From Protula sp. h YS-2021 (Eukaryota > Annelida > Polychaeta > Sabellida > Serpulidae): 64,000 nt of DNA. The stretch's first letter is position 1. Each line of letters begins with the position of its first letter. A program made the position numbers and the translations under genes. The stretch spans positions 20,365,066 to 20,429,065 of the forward strand of contig OX457033.1 in NCBI GenBank assembly GCA_949752745.1. Direction: 5' to 3'. Below, one piece after another: positions 19,549 through 29,898 of this stretch. Below the pieces are notes generated by a model. The model ran no database searches. It saw only the letters and a list, made by a program, of their open reading frames with translations, and was not told the DNA's origin.

Positions 19549-22492
19549 GTAATAATGAATTCGGTCGGTACAATAATATGTGATGTAACAGGAAGTATGA
19601 AATGTGTGTTGAAGCTTCGACCACTCGTGGCGGCTATGGGATCTGGAAGTGCAGGATGAGGTGCTGCATCAGGAGGGGCACTCCAAGCCCGTGTATGACG
19701 TGGCCTTCCAGCAAGACGGGGCCCTGTCTGCCTCCGCGTGAGTCCTGTGCAATGTTGGGGGGAGGGGGGGAGGGTGAAGGGGGTGCTGCCTCAAGAAGTG
19801 TACTCCTAGCCCGATGTGGCCCTCCAGCAAAGCAGAACCCTCGCTGCTCCTGCGTGAGTCTTGCGCGGTTGTTGACCGAAGGAAAGTGTTCCGGAAGTGA
19901 AATGTTTTTTGTAGTGTGTCCAGCAGAATTCTGTTTTTCTTTTTTTTTCAACAACATCACAAAATGATTGCATGTATCGTTATCTTTATCTTGCTGTTTG
20001 TGGATAAGCAGGATGTTGTTGTAGGGGCCTGGACGCGTTTGGGCGGGTGTGGGACCTGCGCACGGGGCGCTGCATCATGTTTATGGAGGGCCATCTCAAG
20101 CCGCTTCTAGCCATCGACTTCTCGCCTAATGGGTAAGGCCTTCACTCTGCTACAGTACTGCGGAGTTTGGCAGTTTGGTCGGTGTTCCTTTTGGTAGAGT
20201 TTGTCCACCATTGAGTTCCCAACTCTTTTTATTCGCTTTTGATCACAACGCAGTCGTAATGCAAAAAATAAATAAATAAACGATATTTTTAATTTGCTTT
20301 TTTAGTTTTAAAATTATGTAGGCTGTACTCAACAGTGGATTGCTTGAGTGCGTTACACACGATTGTAACTGCCACAGCATATACGAAAGCAAGTTGAATG
20401 TAAAAGCAACGCAGAAAGTCAGTTCAGTAGCCAGTCTCTTGTGTGACGTCACAATGGTGTCTGAAATGATGTGTTGACAGGTATCACTTAGTAACGGGCA
20501 GCGAGGACAACACAGCCAAAGTGTGGGACCTGCGACAGCGGACCTGTCTGTACACAATCCCCGCCCACACCAACCTCATTGCCAAGGTCAAATTCCAGCG
20601 TAAGAATATATACCTGTTTTATATACGTATATTTGTTGACGGTAGAGCAAGTGTATTGCTTGGAAGTAAATCATCGCAATACTGTAAAATGCCCAAAGTC
20701 TAGAAATGTTTTAAATTTATTTATTTATATCACATTATAAAACAAAGCGGTTTCGCTGATGTTTTTCTGAATTATAAAATAAATAAATCCTACTTAAAAA
20801 AAAGTATCAAGGAATTAAAAACAAAAGTAATAAAAACCTAATTGGAAATTTAGTTACAGCTGTTTTGGTTTTTCAGCGGGATCGGGAAATTACATCGTGA
20901 CTACGTCATACGACGGCACAGCCAAGGTTTGCATTAAGCAATATTTGCTGACAGAATTTAAGTGCTTTCTAAATGCATATTGTCTCGGCGCAGATAACGC
21001 GCTTGACCTTCAAATAAGGACTCCAATTCGTTAGCGCGTTATATAATATCAATAAAAGGTTTTTATCATGTACGTTAATTCACATTTATATTATTGATTC
21101 CTTTTCAAACTCATTTTAATGAATGTAAAAAGAACAAAATAAAGAAAATAATCTGTGTAGTTTCAACATAAAATGTTGGTCCAGTATTTAATGACAGGGT
21201 GTCCACAAGATGGAAAAATCGGGGAATTTCTGGAAAATCGGGAAAACCGATTCCATGTAGGGAAAACACAGGGAATTTCATAATTTGAGCAAAAATCAGG
21301 GGAAACTCAGGGAATTTCATTTTTCATCACCGAAAAATCAGGGAATTTTTTTTAATGAGTTTGGATCATTTTTTAGTTAACAGAACATTGATTTTAACAT
21401 TTTTTGGTACGACAAATATTGTATATATTAATGCCGTCTTATGGCTAATAATAGTTTCTAGTGCACAATTTGCTTTACATTATAACACATGAACTCTACA
21501 TTAGTCTTTCGCTGATCTTTTATTCCCCATAGGTAGACCCTGTGGGGAATATATGCGATCGACCTCGTGTCGGTCTACCCTTCGGTCGGTCTGTCGGTCT
21601 GTCATCAAGAGCTTGTTAACACGATAACTTAAAACCTCCTGCAAAGGATTTTCATGAAACTTGGTATGTAGCTTCTATGGGAGCAAATACAGATCGGTTT
21701 TGTAAATGGGCCAGGTCCGTCCAAGGAAAATGGACCAGCTGAACTTAGAAAATTCAGCCCTTCATTGACTATTGTGTGACCTTGTTAACACGATAACCTA
21801 AAAACTCCTGCAAGGATTTTCATGAAACTTGGTATGTAGCCTGTATGGGAGCAAACACAGATCGGTATTGTAAATGGGCCAGTCCGTCCAAGGAAAACGG
21901 ACCAGCTGGACTTAGAAAATTTCAGCTTTTCATTGACTATTGTTAACACGATATGTCAAGAACAACTGCAAGGATTTTAATGAAACTTGGTGTGTAGCTT
22001 CTATGGGAACAAACAGAGATCGGTATTGTAAATGGGCCAGGTTCGTTGAAGGAAAATGCACCAACTGAACTTGGAAAATTTCAGCTCTTGATTGACTATT
22101 GATGGCCGTGTTTAACTGATGGGGGCCTGTGGGAAATATGTGGGCTATGCACACTGCTCTAGTTACTTCTATGATATACATAAGTGTTTTACAATTATAT
22201 ATGGAAAAATCAGGGAATTTGAAATGCGAAATTGTGTGGACACCCTGAATGATAACTGAATAATTATACGATTTGTTTCGATTCTCATTGGTTAACTGAC
22301 TGCGGTGTGGGGGCCATTTTTGTTTTTTGTTTTTGTTTTTTGTAGGTGTGGGGACACCCCAACTGGCAGCCTCTGAAGACGCTGGCGGGGCACGAGGGGC
22401 GGGTGATGGGCGTGGACATCTCCCCCGACGACAAGTACATAGCCACGTGCTCCTACGACAGAACGTTTAAGCTGTGGGCGCCCGAGACCTAA
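16211..22492 (+). CDS. PRPF4: U4/U6 snRNP protein Prp4 (5' exons not seen)
   Basis: A WD40 protein of the U4/U6 and U4/U6.U5 snRNPs, acting in nuclear spliceosome assembly. Ten exons fit phase: 16211-16387, 16949-17043, 17475-17533, 17906-18029, 18362-18454, 19615-19737, 20025-20132, 20481-20599, 20877-20926 and 22346-22492. All have AG acceptors and GT donors. The translation follows the Prp4 order: TWYHQGP and [10 protein letters not shown] before the repeats, then WD units carrying [47 protein letters not shown] and finally [12 protein letters not shown]. The first exon starts in phase 0 at an acceptor, so upstream exons for the N-terminal Prp4/SFM domain must exist but were not found between 14618 and 16210. 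The gene is therefore partial here. Intron 5 carries an exon-end array, and intron 9 carries a transposon. Confidence 0.94.
18395..18985 (+). repeat. 74-bp array repeating the PRPF4 exon 5 end with its donor
   Basis: Eight units, with 'tacaggg' at 18399, 18473, 18547, 18621, 18695, 18769, 18843 and 18917, so the period is exactly 74 bp. Each unit contains the last 51 nt of exon 5 and a GTAAGT donor (GTAAGC in the last, diverged unit). Only the first unit is preceded by a proper acceptor and the exon 5 upstream half. The minus-strand open frames are shadows of the repeat. Confidence 0.95.
19506..19546. repeat. (AAT)n microsatellite
   Basis: About 13 uninterrupted AAT units in PRPF4 intron 5, shortly before exon 6. 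Confidence 0.95.
21195..22247. mobile_element. DNA transposon with CAGGGTGTCCACA termini in PRPF4 intron 9
   Basis: The left end cagggtgtccaca and the right end tgtggacaccctg are perfect 13-bp inverted repeats. A five-base direct repeat, aatga, flanks the element on both sides, consistent with a target-site duplication. Subterminal 'aatcagggaattt' motifs occur near both ends. There is no transposase frame, so it is non-autonomous. The superfamily is not assigned. Confidence 0.8.
21533..22165. repeat. Nested ~160-170-bp tandem repeat (three units)
   Basis: Begins with a small hairpin (ttccccatag / ctgtggggaa) and a GGTCGGTCTGTC run. Three units follow with 'ttgttaacacgata' at about 21613, 21783 and 21942, each containing 'aaggattttcatgaaacttgg' or a close variant. 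The plan (hairpin, short tetramer run, tandem units) resembles the repeat at 7210-8065. It is nested inside the CAGGGTGTCC element. Confidence 0.8.
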
Positions 22493-22727
22493 CCTAAACC
22501 CCCCCCCCCCAACAGTGACAGTGTTATAGGCGGGGCGACGTGAAGCAAACAGAAGCCATGGGAATGTCTAAAAGCGGTTGCTGTGTCACGTGACGTGTCC
22601 GAGCGTGACTTCAGGCGATTGGCTGGAACTGGTGATAGCATTCATGTGTTCGGGTCACGTGACGTTCAAAATAAAAATATGGGCGCCGCGTGTTTGTGTT
22701 TACATATGGCCACGTGTCAGGAAGTGT

Positions 22728-22733
22728 AATAAA
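22728..22733 (+). promoter_or_regulatory. Poly(A) signal of PRPF4
   Basis: AATAAA lies about 236 nt after the PRPF4 stop codon. An earlier AATAAA occurs near 22670. Either could be used; the later one sits in a more typical 3' end context. Confidence 0.55.
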
Positions 22734-22943
22734 GCACGTGCTCTAGGTGTATGTTGATGATATTTCGGCTGGTGAAATACCTATCATAATAGGTACGTAG
22801 TAGGTATATAATAGGTACATAGTAGGTACCTAAACATTTTTATTGTTAGGAAAACGTTGAGTTGTGGAAGACTTAAGGTACGATATTCTGTTTAATGAAC
22901 ACTTTGGTGGTGGAGTGCCCCGTGTTTACATAAATTAACCATC

Positions 22944-23113
22944 CAGTTAACCTGTACACCAGGTAGCCGCACCCACACAGTTACCCTGTCCACCAGGCAG
23001 CCGCAACCACGCAGTTACCTTGTACACCAGGCAGCCGCAACCACATAATTAATCTGTACACCAGGCAGCCGCAACCGCACAGTTAACGTGTACACTAAGC
23101 AAACGTAATCGGC
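22944..23113. repeat. 34-bp minisatellite
   Basis: Five units beginning cagttaacctgtacaccagg, at 22944, 22978, 23012, 23046 and 23080. A small run of 'ataggtac'-type repeats lies just upstream (about 22788-22830). Between 23114 and 23829 I see AT-rich DNA with no gene. Confidence 0.9.
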
Positions 23114-23829
23114 TGGTTGTTACAAGAATTTAGTCTTGTTATAAAGCTGTGTTTTATGAATTAACTTCGTGAAATTCTGTTTACTACCGGAGCAGTTACT
23201 TTTGCAGCAAACATTTGGGAATACGAGCCGCAGCAGGTTTTTCTCAGCAACAATTATAAGAAAGCAGCAGAAAAATATAAAATTTGGAGAAAAAAAAAGA
23301 AACATGCGAAAAAATAGAAAATAACCCCTGTGGATTAACTTTTAGCTATTGTGCAAAGTATAAGCCAAATGTGTTCACTTAAATATTCATGCAAATGTGC
23401 ATAAACGGAGAAAGATTCATAACACTTTGGAAGAGCCGGTATGCGCTCTTTGTGCACTCTTTGGTTTATAGCCCTGTTGTCACGACTAGTTCTGCCTTAA
23501 GCGGTTATTGAACTAAATTCTAGGTAATTCAACAGTTTTAATAAAATGGGAAAAGAATGAATAAAATTTTAAAATAAAACCTTGTCTTTTATTTTGAATA
23601 TTTTGTGGTTTTCCTATAAAACACGATATTTTTGAACAGGAAGTAACTATACAAATCGATACACGACACAAAAGAGATAAAATTAAAACATCAATTTTCT
23701 ATCAGTAAAACCAACCCATATTTTTCAAGAAACTAGATTCTTAGGAGGTACGGTATCTCCGAAATTCTATATTTTAGACACCTCACCCTTTCACATCGGT
23801 ATATTCCAACGTTTTGTCTGGAAGACATA

Positions 23830-24322
23830 TCACAATCAGTACTCAGTACAATGTTTTTGTCGAGAAAATATGCTACAATCAGTACTCAGTACAATGTTTT
23901 TGTCAAGAAGATATACTACAATCAGTACTCAGTACAATGTTTTTGTCAAGAAGATCTACTACAATCAGTACTCAGTACAATGTTTTTGTCAAGAAGATAT
24001 ATTACAATCAGTACTCAGTACAATGTTTTTGTCAAGAAGATATACTACAATCAGTACTCAGTACAATGTTTTTGTCAAGAAGATCTACTACGATCAGTAC
24101 TCAGTACAATGTTTTTGTCAAGAAGATATATTACAATCAGTACTCCGTACAATGTTTTTGTCAAGAAGATGTACTACAATCAGTACTCAGTACAATGTTT
24201 TTGTCAAGAAGATATACTACAATCAGTACTCAGTACAATATTTTTGTCAAGAAGATATACTACAATCAGTACTCCGTACAATGTTTTTGTCAAGAAGATA
24301 TACTACAATCAGTAATTACTAC
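23830..24322 (+). repeat. 43-bp satellite, open in all three forward frames
   Basis: About twelve units, with 'caatcagtactcagtacaat' recurring every 43 bp from 23833. Because 43 is one more than a multiple of three and the unit has no forward stop in any phase, all three plus frames stay open and read the same rotating 43-residue peptide. I treat it as non-coding satellite DNA. Confidence 0.92.
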
Positions 24323-24770
24323 AATATTTTTCACACACACACATACAAAAAGATTGATAAAATATAAAATTGGCTATTAAAAGGACATGAGTATGTTAAA
24401 AGCAAAACGAAAACTAAAAATTATGTAATTCAGTCTCCGTTTATAAGTCGGCAGAGAATGACCTCTCTTGTTTAATGTAATGGTAAACTGAAATACTTGA
24501 CTTTAGAACCGCAGATAAACTACACCATAAATATATTTTGTTCTGATTTTCACAGCTTTAGATAACGTTTCCGCTTTGATTAAAAATATGAAAAAAACTA
24601 TGACAGCAATAAAATGAGGAATCAAAGAGTTTATTTTTTATGCTTACGAGCTACCTTAGAGCGCTGCCGCTCAAATATCCAAAGCAGAAAGTGTAATCAC
24701 TCGGTCCGTATTGCATCAGTTCTAAAGTATATTAATCTAAATAAGAACCTCTTTTAAGGTAAAAGAAGTA
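24323..24770. other. AT-rich spacer; nothing recognised
   Basis: A short CA-rich tail of the preceding array (near 24333-24347), then unique-looking AT-rich DNA. Confidence 0.4.
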
Positions 24771-26335
24771 TTACTGGGCCCTTCGTGTTTCCTTTTTGGA
24801 AAATCGTATCTCCTTCCAGGATTTTAGCCTGAATATGTCTTGAAATTTTGGTTGGTGGTATCGGACCTAAGTACCTACCTGGCTATTATATTTTTTTTGC
24901 AATTCGCCAGAAATTAGGGAAATACTGGCCAAAAAGAAAATTTCTTTAAAATGTGTCTCCTTCTCGGGTTTTGGTGGAAATGTTCTAAAATTTTAGTGGA
25001 AGGTAGGGTACATAAGTGTCCACCTGGCTATTACTTTTTTTGGCGAAAACTACTTGCTGGAAAATGGTCTTACTGACTTGAAGTTGTAAGTAAAGGCAGC
25101 AGACATTATTTCCTTCCTGGCAGTTATTTTTACTGGTGGTTGACAAAACTTTGGCGAAAAACCAAAAACTTTTCAGTAAAATCTTTAATAACTCCAGGAA
25201 AATAGTATTGCTGTCTTGAAATTTTAGCCAACGCAGAAGGCTACTACCCGAGAGTAGCGATGTCATTGCGTATTTCGCCCTTACAGAGCCGCTCCTAGAG
25301 ACGTTCGGAGAGACCCCAGGGCTGATTTACCCTCAAATAGAGCATTGGCTCTGATGACTACGGCTTGAACTCATTTGCTTTTGTCCTCGTTTGTTCACGA
25401 TTCACTCACAATTGGCGAAACGTTTGGCGAAAAAGTAGAAAATTTGCCGTAAAATCTTTACGAACTTCAGGCATTTAGTCGTACTGTCTTGAACTGTTAA
25501 GTAAGGATAGCAAGCATTACTACCTACCTGCCTGTTAGTTTTTTATGGTCATTGGCGAAACAATTGGCGAAAATTTTACCGAAAACCCAGAAAATTTTCA
25601 GTAAAATCTTTCCGAACTTCAGGCAATTAGTCGCAATGTCTTGAACTTTTAAGGAAAAGTAGCAGACTTTACTGCCCACCTGGTTGTTACAATATCTGGT
25701 GACTGGCCAAAAACTGGCGAAAACTGGCAAAATTTTAAGTAACAATGTTTCCTAACTGGCTATTAAACTTTTTGGTGAGTGGCCAAAAATGGCGAAAATT
25801 TTGGCGAAAAATTAAAAAATCAGTAAAATGTTAACGAAAAGACCTCTTTACCTTGTAATTTTAAACAAAAGTAGAACACATTACTACCTAACAGACCACT
25901 TCTTCTTCTTCTTCTTCTTCTTCTTTTTTGCTAATTTTCAAAAATTGGTGGAAATGTTAGCCAAAAACAGATTTCTCGAAAAGTATGTCCTGGGTTTTTC
26001 AAGGACACGTTCTAAAATTTTGATTGAAGGTAGTGTGCATAAATGTCTACCTGGCTGTTACTTGTGTTGGCCATTCGCCAAAAATTGGCGGAAATTTCAA
26101 CAAACAGCCCCCTCCTTTCAGCGAAGCGAAGTACAATCTTAACGGCCTCATTGTCTTGAACTTCTAAGTATAGGTAGCAATCATTACTACTTACCCAGAC
26201 TTTACTTTGTTTTCGTGATTGACCAAAATTTTGCTGAAATATTAGGAAAAAATTCAGAAAAAAATCAGTAAATTCTTAACTCGAATCAGAGAAATGTCAT
26301 TGCTGTCTGCAAATTTTAGATAAAGATAGCCATTG

Positions 26336-26915
26336 TAGCATTGAAACACCCCAGCATTGAAACACCACATCATTGTATGGGCCCATCCAATGGCTGGGCT
26401 AAATCAATACAGAGGCTATTGAAACAGCACATACAGTTTCCCCCCATGAAACACGACTCAGTGAAGGAAAACACAACACATAGGGACTTCGTCTGTAGCC
26501 TCAGTAAAGTTGGGTGCTATTTTTTTCTTGTCAAAAATTGTTAATTGACAAAACAATGACAATATTTTTCAGTTAGTGTTGTCGTCTGCTCGGGACCTGA
26601 CTAGTGGTACTGAGGTCCTGAAGTGGCACTGAGGACCCGACAAATTTTTCATATGAACCGCCCCCACCCCGCCCCCATCTTTAATTGTGTCTTAAAATCA
26701 CTGCTTCTTCCGCCCCCTCCCTGCCACCCCGTTACGCGACGCCGTCAGGGGTGGCATCGGATCTTTTATCTTTCTGTATTCCCACCGCCCCGCCCCCCCA
26801 CCACCCAATATATGTTTATCTCAATATCTTAGTTTTTTTCCATAAAATATATATAAATACACATGTTTATTCACAAATTGTTCAAGAAAAAAAAAGATGC
26901 AAAATGTCTCTGTTT

Positions 26916-27014
<99 letters not shown>

Positions 27015-27660
27015 CCCCCCCCCCCCCACCGCTCCTACGCAGCAAAGACAAACTGCGTTTTTTGGCCTTTCCCATCGGTTTTGTAATTAAAACCTTGAAG
27101 CGGCTTGATCAAAGCAGCAGTATGACCAGCATTGTTTTGGTTTTGAGCGTTTCTTTCAGCTTATATATAACCGCCTAATATAGCATTTTGAAGCATTCAG
27201 CACCACTGGTGGTACTGAGGTCCCGCCTCAAACATTAGGTACAATTCTGCCGGCCTTGCATGTGCTGTTTCCATGGATGGGGTATTCCTATGCAACTGTC
27301 TGTAGATTTGGCCCATATACTTGAACAGATGTGTTGTTTCTATGCATTGGGTATTCCTATGCATCTGTCTATAGATTTGGCACATACTGATTCTATATGT
27401 GCTATTTCTGTGGCTTACAGCTATAGGATGGGCCCATTCTACACCCATCAACCATTAAAACAGCCCATCTTTTTCAAAATACAAGGCAGTTTGTTCCCAC
27501 TTTTAAGGGGAAAAGAAAATATGTGCTATTTCTATAGCCAAATATGGGCTGAAACAATAGAAGCGCAAAACAACGAAGATGGGGTTAATCAATACCTCGC
27601 TGTTATTGGATGGGCCCATCCTACGGATGGGCTGTTTCAATACAACAGCCATCATTGGTA
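26336..27660. mobile_element. Inverted-repeat element inserted in the 143-bp array
   Basis: The left end (26339-26440) and the reversed right end (27580-27650) share attgaaacag, gatgggcccatccaa-like and tattgatt segments in inverted order. Inside are two copies of an ~81-bp repeat (27255-27420, around 'gggtattcctatgca'), C-rich tracts and a long TA run. No transposase frame is seen. Ends are approximate. Confidence 0.55.
26919..27012. repeat. (TA)n microsatellite
   Basis: About 46 uninterrupted TA units. The open frames made of alternating Ile and Tyr on both strands are artefacts of this run. Confidence 0.97.
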
Positions 27661-27810
27661 CTTACCCGGCTATTATTGTTTTTCATAGCTCTAAAAAATC
27701 CCGGAAATATGACGAAGAAACAATTTCTCACTAAAACCTCACTAACACCAGTTATCTTGGCGTCTTAAAATTTTGAATTAGGGAAGTGGTTATTCAAACC
27801 TAGTTTGCTA

Positions 27811-27814
<4 letters not shown>

Positions 27815-27856
<42 letters not shown>
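27815..27856. repeat. (CT)n microsatellite
   Basis: About 20 CT units inside a copy of the degenerate 143-bp repeat. Confidence 0.95.
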
Positions 27857-27858
<2 letters not shown>

Positions 27859-28598
27859 CACACAAGTCTCCACCTGGCTATTACTTTTTTCGCCAACATA
27901 TTGGCGATAAAACTTTTTTTGGTAAAATCTGAACCAACTTCGGAAAAATACTATTATCGGCTTGAAATTTTAAGCATAGATAGCCTGTATTACCGCGTAC
28001 CTAGACATTACCTTTTTGATGCTTGGCCAAAAATTGGCGAAAAACAAAATAATCAGTAAAATCTTAACTCACACCACAGAAATGACCTTACTGTCTTGGA
28101 ACTCTAGTTAAAGAAATAATGGTGGAAATATAGTCGATAAACCAATTCTTAGTAAAATCGTTATTAACGCCAGGGATATGGAAATTATGGAAGCAGAGAT
28201 TAGTACCTATCTGGCTGTAACTTGTTTGGTGATTCGCCCAAAAAAACCGGCTGTTAGCCTTTCGCCTTAGTCTCTTGAAATTCTGATTAAAGGAAGCTGA
28301 ATAGATGAAACAGCTTTTAGAAGATCATATGATGGAAAATTCGAAAAGTGTACGTCTTAAAAAAATTAAAGTATTGATGTTTTTCCTTTATCATTCCTTA
28401 TAATTTATCCTAAAAATTTGCAGTTCAAACGACACCTCCATCGGAAAAATTCATAAGTGCGAATTGGTTTATTTCAATTTCAAGTTTTGTTTTCTTGTTA
28501 AAGATAGATTCTTAATATAGAAGCAATATTTGATGCTGCGAGTTTGTCGGACCAGGGATGTAGGCTATTATTTTAGTGTACAGAGGTTGATTTTCAAT

Positions 28599-29898
28599 GT
28601 GTATATGTTACAGGCAATTTGTGTATTCAGGCAATTCATGAATTGCCTGAAATATCCAGGCAATTCGTGAACTGCCAGTAGGGGTCAGGCAATTCGTGAA
28701 TTGACTAAAATTTTCAGGCAGTTCGTGAATTGCCTGAAATTTAAGGGTTCCTTGTTCACAAATTGCCTAAAGACGTTTTTCAGGCAATTTGTGTGTCAAA
28801 ACATTAACTGTTTAATACAGCAAAATTTGTTAATTTCTTTCCTTATAATCGAAATTATTGCACTTAAGGCATGTACTTGGGGAAATATAATAGAGGGTCT
28901 TAGTATACGTGTCTTACAAGACCATGTTTCATAGTTGAAAACATGGCCAGAGTAAAACATTGTCCTATGGGCTCCAATTTCCTGAATAGGTCAATGACCA
29001 ATAATGTTTCTCACCGGAGTAGGGAATCAATTAAGTGGCCTATCACTTTCCTTCCAAGTTACTCAGAGATTTAGGTCTTGTACTATAAAAGTAACAAAAA
29101 GTAAATACCGTCGTTATTTGAAAGCTGGTCTAAAAATTACAATATAATTTCTTGTGATGAATTTAAAATTAAAGATTTTAATTGGGTCTGTTATTTCTAA
29201 CCCGGTGAATTGCAAGAAAATTGAGGGATTTAATAAATTCCAAATAAACCTCTATAATTAAATACAATCCAACCTGTTGTGGGATTTGCGGTTTAGAATT
29301 GCAATTATAAATTGATGTAACCGCTATATAAGTATGATGTTATGCCTTTTACTTGATACAATTGCAATTAACGGGCATCGGAGTGAAGTGCTATTATGCA
29401 ACTCAGTGCGTGCATGTAAACTGATTCTTTGATTTACTATTGATGTACAGGTAAACACTAATTAGTTGTTATAATTGCAATTAACAAGCAGCGGAGTGTT
29501 CTTTTATCATGAAACTGAGTGGTAACGAAGTGAGATATTTTAGTTTAAATAACCAGTAGATGAATGAAACTTATGATAAAAAATAATTGTCAACACGTTT
29601 CTGATGTACGATTGATGTAAATATGAACGTTTAATATAGTTGTACATGCAACTATTGCTTTATAATTGCCTATGAAATATAGCAATGATAGAAGAAACAT
29701 CAAAACTTGTTCAACATCTCTTATAAAACGTGTTTCAGGCAATTTGTGAACTGACTGGTCCCTAATTTCAGGAAATTCACGAACTGCCTGAAAATTTTAG
29801 TCAATTCACGAATTGCCTGATCCCTACAGGCAGTTCAAGAATTGCCTGAAAATTTCACGAATTGCCTGAATACACAAATTGCCCGTAAAATATACACT
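28599..29898. mobile_element. Foldback element with 'aggcaattcgtgaattgcct' subterminal repeats
   Basis: Each end (about 28599-28800 and 29730-29898) holds a ladder of 20-bp palindromic motifs like caggcaattcgtgaattgcc. The two ends are inverted copies of each other over ~170-200 bp, starting with gtgtatat...ttac and gcaatttgtgtattcaggc. The ~930-bp interior has no coding frame. Foldback or MITE-like structure is seen directly; the superfamily is unknown. Confidence 0.85.

Larger units (their letters stand above)
24770..28300. repeat. Degenerate ~143-bp tandem repeat field
   Basis: An anchor like 'cctggctattac' followed by 'ggcgaaaa' or 'ggccaaaaattggcg' recurs near 24876, 25019, 25528, 25675, 26048, 26189, 27870, 28000 and 28207. 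Neighbouring anchors are about 130-147 bp apart. The copies are strongly diverged, so this is an old array. It is interrupted by an inverted-repeat element at ~26336-27660 and contains (CTT)n near 25907-25926. Confidence 0.7.

Noticed and set aside
23830..24322. CRISPR-like array
   Set aside because: Units are contiguous with no unique spacers, and the genome is clearly eukaryotic.
23814..24380. Repeat protein encoded by the 43-bp satellite
   Set aside because: All three frames are equally open, which is explained by the unit length. No start context or flanking exon supports coding.
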